From Octadecabacter dasysiphoniae (GTDB taxonomy: Bacteria > Pseudomonadota > Alphaproteobacteria > Rhodobacterales > Rhodobacteraceae), in assembly GCF_021532615.1 (NCBI RefSeq), contig NZ_JAKGAQ010000005.1, positions 1 through 64,000 of the forward strand: a stretch of DNA of 64,000 bases. The letters are read 5' to 3'. Under the pieces are notes generated by a model. It was not told the DNA's origin. It did no database searches and was given only the letters and a program-made list of their open reading frames with translations. Positions 42,662 to 50,503 of this stretch are shown one piece after another. Position numbers and translations under genes: made by a program. How positions within the stretch are numbered: the stretch's first letter is position 1; the number at the start of each line of letters is the position of its first letter.

Positions 42662-43807
42662 TCATCGTTTTTGCGGATGGAAATCGAAGGTTCTGCCATC
42701 AAAGAAGGCATCCGGAGCAAGAATCATATGACCTCGGGTTGAAGCAACGGCTGTTTCATACATCAGCGCGCCTTCGACCTTTTCTGACGCGCCGGGCATG
42801 TCGGCCCCCACGGCGCCCAAGTTTTGTCGATACAGATCAGAGCGAAAACAGGCTTTCGCGTTTTCAAGGCCCGCAGCGTCCGCGCCCAACTGATGGGCGA
42901 TCCAGGCCGCTTGGCTGCGCCACGGAAAAGATGCCGCGTATTTGTGGAACTGTACGAAGCGTTCGATGGGTTTGGGGGCATCGTTCAGTCGGGGCACGAT
43001 TTGGCCCGATAAGGCCGGGTCAATCAGATCTGGCGACATGCTGAGGTGTTCGCTGCGCGCCAGAATTTCCACGGCCAGCGTGCGGTTTTTCGGCACGTCC
43101 AGCCAAGCCGCCGCAAGATAGACCGCGCGCATCATCCTGCGTGCCGCGTCTTCGTTGTGTTCAACCCAATCATGGCGGGCCGCCAGAACTTTTTCAGGCG
43201 CAAAATTCCAGACGTCCGCGCCGGTCATCATAATCCGGCCCACGTTTTGCTGCACCGCGACGCTGCCCCAGGGCTCTCCCACCCAGAAGGCATCGACAAA
43301 CCCGTCGGCCACGGCATCGGCCATGCGCGGGGGCGGGACCGTAATTTCCTCGACCTTTAGACCAGGCACAGTCGAGGTCCAATAGGACAGCAGTAGGCGG
43401 TGCATGGAATGATGAAAGGGCACGCCGATACGCAATGGCTGCGTGCCCCGCGTCGTCAGGGCGCGCAGCAGTGCGGCAGGGTCGCCAAAGGGGATATCGG
43501 GTAGGTTGGCGGCCACGTCGTTGGACACCCCGAAGATCGTGCCGTTCACGGATAAGACCATCAGCGTGTCGATCTGTGCTGGCAATCCACCAAGACCCAT
43601 CGACATGGCCACCGGCATGGGCGACAGCATTTGTGCCATATCCAGATGACCCAAGGCCAGCATATCGCGCAGTGCTGACCAGGAAGGTTGCCGCACGAGG
43701 TTCAGGACAAGGCCTTCTTCGGCGGCGAAACCCAGTTCTTTGGCAATGACCAAGGGCGCGCAATCGACCAACGGAACGTATCCGCAATTCAGGACGGTAT
43801 CACTCAT
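42662..43807 (-). CDS. nasS: Nitrate/nitrite sensor protein NasS
   Basis: A 381-aa NrtA-like protein without a signal peptide (MSDTVLNCGYVPLVDCAPLVIAKELGFAAEEGLVLNLVRQPSW), hence cytoplasmic. This is the NasS form: it holds the antiterminator NasT in an inactive complex and releases it when nitrate or nitrite binds. Retained family parts include HLDMAQMLSPMPVAMSMGLG and DGFVDAFWVGEPWGSVAVQQ. It overlaps the nasT stop by four bases and lies directly upstream of the leader-controlled nrt-nir-nas operon. Confidence 0.93.
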   Translation of the reverse strand: MSDTVLNCGYVPLVDCAPLVIAKELGFAAEEGLVLNLVRQPSWSALRDMLALGHLDMAQMLSPMPVAMSMGLGGLPAQIDTLMVLSVNGTIFGVSNDVAANLPDIPFGDPAALLRALTTRGTQPLRIGVPFHHSMHRLLLSYWTSTVPGLKVEEITVPPPRMADAVADGFVDAFWVGEPWGSVAVQQNVGRIMMTGADVWNFAPEKVLAARHDWVEHNEDAARRMMRAVYLAAAWLDVPKNRTLAVEILARSEHLSMSPDLIDPALSGQIVPRLNDAPKPIERFVQFHKYAASFPWRSQAAWIAHQLGADAAGLENAKACFRSDLYRQNLGAVGADMPGASEKVEGALMYETAVASTRGHMILAPDAFFDGRTFDFHPQKR

Positions 43808-44388
43808 GACAGCAAATCCGCCGCGGTGACCAATGCATGTGCCACGTCGATCACCTTTCGGTTCTGTCCCATCGCCGTCTTGCGCAGCAGCGTATAGGCT
43901 TCGTCCTCGGACATGTTCCGCTGGCGCATAAGGATCCCCTTGGCGCGGTCAATCGTCTTGCGATCTTCCAGGGCCTGTTTTGCGGCATCCAGTTCCGATT
44001 GCATCTGACGCATGACTTTGAAGCGCGCGATCGCTGTCTCCAGAACGGATTTGATCCTTTCCATCTTGAGGCCATCAACGACATACGCGCTGACCCCCGC
44101 GTTCAGCGCTGCCTGTGTTAAGGACTCGTCGGTTTGATCAACGAACAACGCCACCGCACGTTTGGATGTTTCCGTCGCGAAAGAGATATGTTCAAGCGTG
44201 TCGCGATCCGGATTCGTAAGGTCAATCAGCACAATATCGGGCTTGAATTCCTGTACTGTGCGGTCCAGCGCAGAAATCTGCGCCAGTGCCTTCACATCCG
44301 ACCACCCCGCATCCGTCAAAGCGGTGATGATGCCGAGGACGCGATCAGGATCAGGTTCGACAACAAGGATGCGCAAATCATGGTTCAT
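43804..44388 (-). CDS. nasT: ANTAR-domain antiterminator NasT
   Basis: A 194-aa response-regulator-like RNA-binding protein. Residues 1-120 form a receiver-like domain (LRILVVEPDPDRVLGII; DIVLIDLTNPD). Residues about 134-189 form the ANTAR domain (AAKQALEDRKTIDRAKGILMRQRNMSEDEAYTLLRKTAM). The start ATG 44388 (MNHDLRILVVEP) fits the family. Free NasT binds the two-hairpin leader at 42499-42540 and prevents termination before nrtA. About 500 bp without a gene separate it from the genomic island. Confidence 0.95.
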   Translation of the reverse strand: MNHDLRILVVEPDPDRVLGIITALTDAGWSDVKALAQISALDRTVQEFKPDIVLIDLTNPDRDTLEHISFATETSKRAVALFVDQTDESLTQAALNAGVSAYVVDGLKMERIKSVLETAIARFKVMRQMQSELDAAKQALEDRKTIDRAKGILMRQRNMSEDEAYTLLRKTAMGQNRKVIDVAHALVTAADLLS

Positions 44389-44880
44389 ATGGCTCTCATT
44401 TGAGCAGGCTTTAGGAACGTCAACCAAACGGGCGCGAAACGCTCAGTTTCGTCGTGGACCTGCACCCAAATCGGGCAACTGACACCCAGCTGCCCATTAT
44501 TTCTACATATTGCGAGAAGAATACATGCGCCGACCACAAAGCCCCAGCGCGCGTCAATACAGATGCGTCACAGGATCGGCATGTTAGGGGGGCAGTATAG
44601 GCGAGGCTGCCGGTGGGGAATGGATCATGTGATCTTGTTGTTGCAAACGCAAAAATACGCATCGCAACGCTGGCCGGTCATCTGGAAGTGGACCGGCGAG
44701 AAATGCGAAAGACCCCGAACACGATTTCGCGTTCAAGTTTTAAGATCCGTGATCAGGTATGCGCTTTTGATCTGTCTTTCGCCCCTAGTGGGATGAGGAT
44801 CGGTCGGGTAATTGTGGTCACCCTGACAAACATATAACCCAAATTGGGTAACCATTACAGATCAGTGTCTTGAGGGAAAT
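44389..44880. other. Gene-free region between nasT and the island
   Basis: No credible gene on either strand. It must contain the nasT promoter. Two small inverted repeats are visible: CGAAAC/GTTTCG at 44435-44451 near nasT, and ACCCAA/TTGGGT around a central A at 44837-44849, close to the island edge. Short ORFs at 44563-44837 lack ribosome binding sites and family-like sequence. Confidence 0.6.
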
Positions 44881-44898
44881 TTGGCTCCGGCGGTAGGG
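44881..44898. repeat. attL: 18-bp copy of the tRNA-Asn 3' end
   Basis: TTGGCTCCGGCGGTAGGG, identical to 52081-52098 exactly 7200 bp away. Only this fragment of the tRNA is duplicated here, with no tRNA body beside it. Confidence 0.9.
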
Positions 44899-44909
44899 GC
44901 CTGCTACGT

Positions 44910-45010
44910 ATTGCACCAGATTGAAGTTTATTGCATTTACCCCTTATTTTTTTAACCTGAAATGCCTCCAGGGCTTGCAGGAAGCTGTAACTGATTGCAC
45001 TAGATTGCAC
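44910..45010. repeat. Short ATTGCAC repeats between attL and the integrase
   Basis: The sequence ATTGCACCAGATTG (44910-44923) is echoed at 44994-45010 as ATTGCACTAGATTGCAC, so ATTGCAC occurs three times within 100 bp of attL. These may be arm-type binding sites for the integrase. This is a positional inference; no binding data exist. Confidence 0.45.
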
Positions 45011-45090
45011 TTTCTTTAGGGGGTTATCTAGGGGTTGGGTCTTGCTTCCGAACAGGTTGGACGGCATAGCTGGTCAAAGGAGACCATCAC

Positions 45091-46374
45091 ATGCCTAAGA
45101 CCGCCGAAGTCCTAAACGACAAACAAATCAAGAGCCTTAAACATCTCACGGGCAAGGGTGCGCCGCGTATCGTTGCGGTTGGCGGTGTCGCTGGCCTCCG
45201 TATCGTTATCACCGCATCGAATACCAAGAATTGGAGTTTGCGTGTTACGATCACAGGGCAGGGGCAACGAGAGTTCGGGCTTGGGTCGTATCCGACAGTC
45301 GGTCTGGAAGAAGTGCGGGAGAAGGCGCGAAAGTACCTAAAGAAAGCACGCAAGGGCATTGACCCTGTTGAAGAACGCAAAGCCAAGAAAGCCGCAGCCA
45401 AGTCTAGCAGCATGACCTTCGCCAAGGCGGTCAAGAAATACGCCAAGGTCGGGCTTGGCAAGATCACCACCGACAAGGGAAAGGCCCGCTGGCATAGCGC
45501 GATTGATACTTACGTCATTCCGGTAATTGGCGATATGACCTTGCAGAGCATTGAACCTAAGCACGTCGCCAAATGTCTGATCCCCATTTGGGCAGACAAG
45601 ACAGTTACGGCGACAAAGCTACGCGGTCACATAGAAAAGATATTGGGTTGGGCAACCGTGGAAGGCCATCGCAAGGGCGACAACCCCGCGAGGTTCAGCA
45701 ACAACTTGGAGTTCCTTCTACCGGAAGGGCGCAAGGCTGTCAGTCACGCAGCAGTGCAGATCAACGACGCGCCAAGGTTTTTCGCCACGCTGCGCAAGAT
45801 GGATGGCATGGGCAGTCGTGCGTTGGAGTTCCTTATGCTGACCGCAGTTCGCAGCGGTGAGGTTCGCGGTGCGCGGTGGGACGAAGTGGACTTTGAAGCT
45901 GGTATCTGGTCCATCGCAGCGGAACGAATGAAGATGAAGCGGCCCCACCGCGTTCCACTCCCCACGGTGGCCATCCGGTTACTGCAAGACCTGCCACGAT
46001 TGCATGAGAGCGAATTGGTGTTCCCTGCAGACCGTGGCGGCACCTTGTCAGATATGACCCTTTCGGCGGCGATGAAGCGGATGAGCAGCGGCGATAAACC
46101 ATTCCGAGACGGTGTGACCAAAGCGCCTGCGGTTCCGCACGGATTGCGATCCACCTTCAAGGATTGGAGCATTGAGCGCACAGAATACCCCAACGAATTG
46201 AGCGAGGTCGCATTAGCCCACAAGGTCGGCAGTGCCACGGAACAAGCCTATGCACGATCCGACATGTTGCAACGCCGCCGCGATCTTATGGAGGATTGGG
46301 CGAAGCACCTTACTGGACCCACAGGGGCCACCGTTGCCGCTGACAACTTCGTCGCGATTGCAAGGTCACGCTGA
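45091..46374 (+). CDS. int: P4-type tyrosine integrase
   Basis: A 427-aa site-specific recombinase. It has the N-terminal DUF4102 arm-binding domain (LNDKQIKSLKHLTGKGAPRIVAVGGVAGLRIVI), a SAM-like core-binding domain and the C-terminal catalytic domain. The catalytic set is visible: Arg in AVRSGEVRGARWDEVD (about 254), HGLRSTFKDW (about 350-353), His in LAHKVG (about 375) and Tyr in EQAYARSD (about 388). AAAGGAGA precedes ATG 45091. It would integrate and excise the island at the tRNA-Asn 3' end. Its stop overlaps the next gene by one base. Confidence 0.95.
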   Translation: MPKTAEVLNDKQIKSLKHLTGKGAPRIVAVGGVAGLRIVITASNTKNWSLRVTITGQGQREFGLGSYPTVGLEEVREKARKYLKKARKGIDPVEERKAKKAAAKSSSMTFAKAVKKYAKVGLGKITTDKGKARWHSAIDTYVIPVIGDMTLQSIEPKHVAKCLIPIWADKTVTATKLRGHIEKILGWATVEGHRKGDNPARFSNNLEFLLPEGRKAVSHAAVQINDAPRFFATLRKMDGMGSRALEFLMLTAVRSGEVRGARWDEVDFEAGIWSIAAERMKMKRPHRVPLPTVAIRLLQDLPRLHESELVFPADRGGTLSDMTLSAAMKRMSSGDKPFRDGVTKAPAVPHGLRSTFKDWSIERTEYPNELSEVALAHKVGSATEQAYARSDMLQRRRDLMEDWAKHLTGPTGATVAADNFVAIARSR

Positions 46375-46955
46375 TGGTCGTTTTTCTTCCCGCATTTGAC
46401 CCGAGAAAAGTGTCACCTAAAGTCGATGTTCATCGTCGCGAGTATTTAAATCGTTTGGAGCAGGAAAAAACGAAACCGGAACCTTCTATCCCAGATGATC
46501 CCAAGGAATTTGCTAGGCAGATGTGGGATGACTACGTCGTTGATATAAACTTGGGTCTTGAACTGGCCCCGACAAACCGTGAAATCTACGTCGCTTTAAA
46601 GAAGTGGTCAGAGTCCGAACAGGATATGACCACTGAATTGAAAGCAGATTTGTTTGATGCGCTGGCGCATGGCCTACCCAAGGCGCGGATCGGCGAAACC
46701 AAACTGCGCAATGCCCGACTAAGGACAATCGGATTAGCCCTTGTTCGCAACTACCCGAACTTGAGTTTAGAGCGGGACCGAAAGCACTACGAAAAGCCAA
46801 AGCCTGACGAAGATCCGGTGTGCGCCGCCAGCATAATAGCAAGTTTGAAATTTGAAGGCGTCGCAGGTGAGCGGGTCGTTACCGAAGCTATTGCGGATAG
46901 AAATCAAATAGATACCAGCAAACTATCTAAAACAAATGGTACAAGTTCTGACTGA
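46374..46955 (+). CDS. Hypothetical protein coupled to the integrase
   Basis: A 193-aa protein of unknown function that I do not recognise (MVVFLPAFDPRKVSPKVDVHRREYLNRLEQEKTKPEPS...). It is charged and mostly helical, with no signal peptide, membrane segment or clear motif. Its start overlaps the integrase stop (TGATG), so it is translationally coupled to int; that position suggests a helper in recombination or island control, but this is only inference. Composition is less GC-rich than the integrase. Confidence 0.7.
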   Translation: MVVFLPAFDPRKVSPKVDVHRREYLNRLEQEKTKPEPSIPDDPKEFARQMWDDYVVDINLGLELAPTNREIYVALKKWSESEQDMTTELKADLFDALAHGLPKARIGETKLRNARLRTIGLALVRNYPNLSLERDRKHYEKPKPDEDPVCAASIIASLKFEGVAGERVVTEAIADRNQIDTSKLSKTNGTSSD

Positions 46956-47001
46956 GTCATGTGGCAGAACGGTCCTAGGCAATATGCAAAGGACTCCACG
47001 A

Positions 47002-47211
47002 ATGACCTACCTAACCCCGCAACAAGTGTCAGACCGCTTCGGCATCAACCCTTCGACCCTTTGGCGCTGGCACACCAAAGGGGACTTCCCCAAGCCAGTG
47101 AAGTTTAGCGAAGGGTGCGCTCGGTTCAGCTTGGACGCAGTGCAAGCGTGGGAGGCATCAAAAGCGCCCGTGTGTCAGCCACCGCCGCAACACCCACCCG
47201 CCGCAGCTTAA
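47002..47211 (+). CDS. AlpA-like helix-turn-helix regulator/excisionase
   Basis: A 69-aa MerR/Xis-type winged-helix protein: MTYLTPQQVSDRFGINPSTLWRWHTKGDFPKPVKFSEGCARFSLDAVQAWEASK is the standard AlpA pattern (recognition helix followed by the W-x2-KGDFP wing and the R-F-S-x2-V-x2-W end). AGGA with eight-base spacing marks ATG 47002; ATG 46984 and the frame back to 46936 are alternatives. The C-terminal tail is Pro-rich. In P4 and in Gram-negative PICIs AlpA controls excision or island gene expression, which fits here. Confidence 0.85.
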   Translation: MTYLTPQQVSDRFGINPSTLWRWHTKGDFPKPVKFSEGCARFSLDAVQAWEASKAPVCQPPPQHPPAAA

Positions 47212-47412
47212 CATGATGCCCCCACGGTCGGTATTTTGGCCCGTTTGGACGGTTGGGTTGCACTACCCGCCGCCACGCTTGCAGGGTTGCTCCAGTACCT
47301 GCGACCGCACATACACCTTAACATTGTTTAACGAATGCTGTGAGACTGAACTTACCCAGTTTCCAATGTTGCAATCGGCTTCCTCGGAGGCAAAAAATTC
47401 AAAGGAGGCTAG

Positions 47413-48321
47413 ATGGGCCGAGCGAGCGAACTAATGATAGAAATGGAGGAGGCTCTGTGGGAAGAAAGCGATGTCTCATTTTGTTGCCCAGAATGTAACG
47501 CTGACGTTGACGGAAACACTGAGCTACCTGTGGTTTTTGAAGACGGCGGCCAAGAACACCTTCCCATAACTATTCGATGCTTTGGCTGCAATAATAGCTT
47601 TGATGGCTGGGTCATTACGGATTGGGATAGTTGTGAAATCCAGCTGGACGATTACCCAAAATTGAAAGTCGAAGCGGCGCCAATGCGTGGATTTTCTAAC
47701 GACTATGATGATTATGATCAGGAATATTACGAATGGTTGGATCAACTCGAACAATCTTCGCGCCCTGTTTACGCTGCGTTCGCCCAAACCATCAGTGAGG
47801 TGAAAACTCTCACCTCTGAAGCGCTGAAAGGTCCACAGTCTCAGATGTTAGCGCGGATGTTGCTGTCTCAGAGTATCACCGCTCTTGAGGTTTTTCTTGC
47901 TGATACATTGATCCTCACAGTGACTAACAGCGCGAAGGCGCAAGAAAAGCTGCTGAGTTCTGGTAGCTTAGGGATTGGGAAGAACAACTTTATCCTATCC
48001 AACGCTATTGGTGTTCAAGACTTCGCAAAAACTAAGCTCCTTGAGTACCTGCGTGCTGTTTCTTTTCACGACATAATGAAAGTGAACCGCCTTTTTAGCA
48101 TTGGGTTAGGGATCAACATATTGCCAGAAGGCAAAGAGCTAGAAATGATCAAAAAGGCGATAAGGATGCGCCACGATTGTGTGCATAGGAATGGCGTAGA
48201 CAAAGTGACACATGAGTTGCATGAAATCGATCAAACATTTTTGCAGAGTTTGGCTGATACGCTGCAGGACATGGTCAAGTTGGTAGATCAAGAAGTCGAT
48301 GAGTTCGAAACTCCATTCTAG
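47413..48321 (+). CDS. Zinc-ribbon HEPN-like protein (candidate defence RNase)
   Basis: A 302-aa protein I cannot assign to a named family. The N-terminus has a zinc ribbon: Cys25-x2-Cys28 (FCCPECNA) and Cys56-x2-Cys59 (IRCFGCNN). A very acidic, Tyr-rich linker follows (about 96-110). The C-terminal helical region contains R253-HDCV-H258 followed by RNG, which fits the HEPN RNase motif R-x4-6-H. HEPN proteins often act as toxin or abortive-infection RNases. A strong AAAGGAGG precedes ATG 47413. It is AT-richer than the integrase, consistent with island cargo. Catalytic function is inferred. Confidence 0.75.
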   Translation: MGRASELMIEMEEALWEESDVSFCCPECNADVDGNTELPVVFEDGGQEHLPITIRCFGCNNSFDGWVITDWDSCEIQLDDYPKLKVEAAPMRGFSNDYDDYDQEYYEWLDQLEQSSRPVYAAFAQTISEVKTLTSEALKGPQSQMLARMLLSQSITALEVFLADTLILTVTNSAKAQEKLLSSGSLGIGKNNFILSNAIGVQDFAKTKLLEYLRAVSFHDIMKVNRLFSIGLGINILPEGKELEMIKKAIRMRHDCVHRNGVDKVTHELHEIDQTFLQSLADTLQDMVKLVDQEVDEFETPF

Positions 48322-48577
48322 CAAGCAACAAACATCCCATAGAATTTGAACCTGCTCAGTTAGGTGTCGTACGTGTTCAGTGCTCTGCTGGGCTCATTTT
48401 TGGCGGGTTGGCTGCACATATTGCAGCCATTTACGTGCAATTTGGAGTGCTAGCGGACGCCTCTGAAATTTTGCCCCCCATCAAACCCCCTATTATTCCT
48501 GTTTCGGCCGATTTTCACCCTATCCAAGGATCGGGAGCGCCTGCGCATACAGCGACCCTGCCAAGTTGGGCGGTAAC

Positions 48578-48730
48578 GTGGAAGGTCGCGGGTTCAACCA
48601 GATTATCGACAACACGGTGGCCACCGATGAAACCGAAACGGGCATCATGGCCCGCCTGAAAGCTGCCAGTTTCGCCGCTGCCAAGGTCAAGGCACCAAAC
48701 GATCCTGTCCCGCTCAGCGGTACGGTTTAA
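48578..48730 (+). pseudogene. Short gene fragment upstream of the terminase small subunit
   Basis: An open stretch of 50 codons beginning at GTG 48578 (VEGRGFNQIIDNTVATDETETGIMARLKAASFAAAKV...VPLSGTV) that ends 6 bp before the terminase-like gene. The frame is closed by a stop just upstream, and there is no Shine-Dalgarno, so it looks like the C-terminal remnant of a longer gene. The 255 bp before it (48322-48577) hold nothing I can support. A genuine tiny gene is possible. Confidence 0.4.
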
Positions 48731-48736
48731 AGAAAC

Positions 48737-49543
48737 ATGGACCCTATTTCCGAGCCTCCGAAACCACCAGCATGGACGCTCCCTGTAACGCGGGACGTCG
48801 TGCAAGCTCGGATTAGGGCCAGCATCAATCAACAGAAAATTGACGACGCAGCGGGGCATCGGTTGGTTGCAGCCCTTAGCGATGCAGCCGCAGACGCCCT
48901 AGCAGCCGACCCACAAAGCGAGGGCGTGCAGTTGTGGCACCTACCTAAGCAATTCCCTAAGCCCGAGCGCTGTCCGTTTACTGGTCAGTATCGGCCCGGA
49001 GTTTCTGGTTGCCCCGACGGTGGCGGTTTATTCGCCAAGACGCCGGAAGAACTCTGGATGAAGTGTGTTCGCTATTTTGAATGGGCATCCGGAAACCCAC
49101 TTATTGAAGCGAAGCATCACGCATACGAAGGCGAGGCCGACCTTGCTGACGTGCCTCACGTTCGCCTGTTCACCAAGACCGCGCTCTACGCCTTTATCGA
49201 CCTGAGCAAAACGGCTTGGCTCAATTGGGGCAACAAAGAAAGCAATCAATATCGCCCCGACTTGGTGCCAGTCATGGAACTGGTTGACCAAATCATTTGG
49301 GACCAGAAGTTTACCAATGCAGCGGCGGGGCTTGCCCATGCGGGGCTGGTCATAGCCGACCTGAACAAGATGAAGGTGGGCGATACCACGATGGCCTCCG
49401 TTGCAGTGGACGAAGTGCAAATCAGCTTTGTCAGCGCCAGCGAGAAGGCTATTCTGTATCACCCCGACGACCTGCATTTGGAAGGCCCGCTGTTCACGCA
49501 GTCGCAGCTTGAAGCAGGTGTCAAATGGAGTGCGCCAACATGA
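48737..49543 (+). CDS. Phage terminase small subunit-like protein (P22 gp3 type)
   Basis: A 268-aa protein. Residues from about 95 on (TPEELWMKCVRYFEWASGNPLIEAKHHAYEGE...TALYAFIDLSKTAWLNW...VMELVDQIIWDQKFTNAAAGLAHAGLVIADL) follow the P22 gp3 DNA-packaging family closely. The N-terminal 90 residues and a C-terminal beta-rich tail are extra. Terminase small subunits recognise pac/cos sites for headful packaging. No large terminase or structural gene is present, so the protein would have to act with a helper phage, as in phage satellites, or it is a relic. Confidence 0.75.
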   Translation: MDPISEPPKPPAWTLPVTRDVVQARIRASINQQKIDDAAGHRLVAALSDAAADALAADPQSEGVQLWHLPKQFPKPERCPFTGQYRPGVSGCPDGGGLFAKTPEELWMKCVRYFEWASGNPLIEAKHHAYEGEADLADVPHVRLFTKTALYAFIDLSKTAWLNWGNKESNQYRPDLVPVMELVDQIIWDQKFTNAAAGLAHAGLVIADLNKMKVGDTTMASVAVDEVQISFVSASEKAILYHPDDLHLEGPLFTQSQLEAGVKWSAPT

Positions 49544-49689
49544 AGAATATCACCCCCATTCCAATCCCAACTGGTCGCTTCTTCGCGCCGTGGGAAAAAG
49601 AGGGGCAGGGGCCGCTTCTAACCGCCGAACAAATTCTAATTCGAGTTGGCATCCCAAAGGACGCGATGCAGCGACAACCTGAACCTTGA
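49540..49689 (+). CDS. Small protein coupled to the terminase-like gene
   Basis: A 49-aa ORF (MKNITPIPIPTGRFFAPWEKEGQ...LLTAEQILIRVGIPKDAMQRQ) whose ATG overlaps the stop of the terminase-like gene by four bases, which argues that it is translated. It is unrecognised, with no membrane or signal segment. Position suggests a partner of the packaging-like protein. Confidence 0.5.
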   Translation: MKNITPIPIPTGRFFAPWEKEGQGPLLTAEQILIRVGIPKDAMQRQPEP

Positions 49690-49993
49690 GGAGCAAGGGT
49701 GTTGGTATTTTTATCAAAACAGTATGGGTGGCGTATAATTATATACATCGAGATAAGTAAAGCAAAAATAATATATTAAAACAATGACTTACAAAAGATC
49801 GTGAAGTAAGAGTTTTTACATATCCAGTACACATACTATTTCGCAGAATTCCTATTACCCTTTGTTACCTGTAATTACCACAAAAAATCAGAAAAACTCA
49901 CTTTTTATGCACCTATAGCACGCATCTTTGGTGTATGGGTCTTGACATCATTCGCCGCGCTGATATCTAGTCACGGCAAAGCGGAGAAGCGTC
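49690..49993 (+). promoter_or_regulatory. AT-rich intergenic region with promoter for the three-gene operon
   Basis: About 300 bp without a gene and much more AT-rich than its surroundings. Near its right end lies a good sigma70-type promoter: TTGACA at 49942-49947 and TATCTA at 49964-49969 with a 16-bp spacer, about 25 bp upstream of the next ATG. The composition break marks a junction between two parts of the island. Confidence 0.65.
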
Positions 49994-50467
49994 ATGGAAA
50001 ACGAAGAGAATGAAGATTTTACATTAAGTCTAACTGGGGATGGCATCGACCTAGTTAAGCAGGTCGATCGTAAGGCGGCGTTGGCAATCCTTTCAATTGT
50101 TTGGGGCGAGGCTGCTCCACAGTTGGCCCCCGCCACCCAGTCAGCTGGAGGGCCGAATGCGGACGTCACTAGGTTGGAGTCCCGTCAATCGATGGGAGAG
50201 TTTCTTGACGATGCAAATGCTTCCACAAGCAAAGAGCGCATTGTTTCGATTGGATACTATCTTCGCACCCAAAAAGGGGTGGATGCGTTCACCAAAGACG
50301 ATTTGGTCGCGGGATTCAGGAGTGCCCACGAGCCACTACCTAAAAATATAACACGAGATATCTCTACGACTGCCGCTGCCCGATGGATCGAGGAGATTGA
50401 TTCATCAGGAAGTTTCTACGTCACAAGTACAGGCGCGAAGGTAGTGAATGAAAAGTTCGGCAAATAG
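49994..50467 (+). CDS. Unknown protein A of island operon (winged-helix-like)
   Basis: A 157-aa protein, first of three same-strand genes behind a clear promoter. Residues 1-38 form a strand-helix element (FTLSLTGDGIDLVKQVDRKAALAILSIVWG), then a Gly/Pro/Ala linker to about 65. A winged-helix-like domain follows (RIVSIGYYLRTQKGVDAFTKDDLVAGFRSAHEPLPKNITRDISTTAAARWIE...GSFYVTSTGAKVV). No nuclease or membrane motif is seen. I do not recognise a named family. Its operon partners suggest a DNA- or RNA-binding subunit of a defence-like system. Confidence 0.7.
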   Translation: MENEENEDFTLSLTGDGIDLVKQVDRKAALAILSIVWGEAAPQLAPATQSAGGPNADVTRLESRQSMGEFLDDANASTSKERIVSIGYYLRTQKGVDAFTKDDLVAGFRSAHEPLPKNITRDISTTAAARWIEEIDSSGSFYVTSTGAKVVNEKFGK

Positions 50468-50503
50468 ATATTGAAGCCGCAATGGACTGGAGGACGTAAC
50501 ACT

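Noticed and set aside
44435..44451. CGAAAC/GTTTCG hairpin near nasT as a second ANTAR target
   Set aside because: It is a single hairpin with a five-base loop and no partner hairpin or terminator beside it.
44563..44837. Short plus-strand ORFs before the island
   Set aside because: They overlap one another in two frames, lack ribosome sites, and show no protein-like conservation pattern.
44881..44898. A second, truncated tRNA-Asn gene at the left island end
   Set aside because: Only 18 bp of the tRNA 3' end are present; it is the att duplication, not a tRNA gene.
48408..48659. An 83-codon plus-strand ORF in the gap before the terminase-like gene
   Set aside because: It runs in a different frame from the better protein-like fragment at 48578-48730 and has no ribosome site or recognisable sequence.
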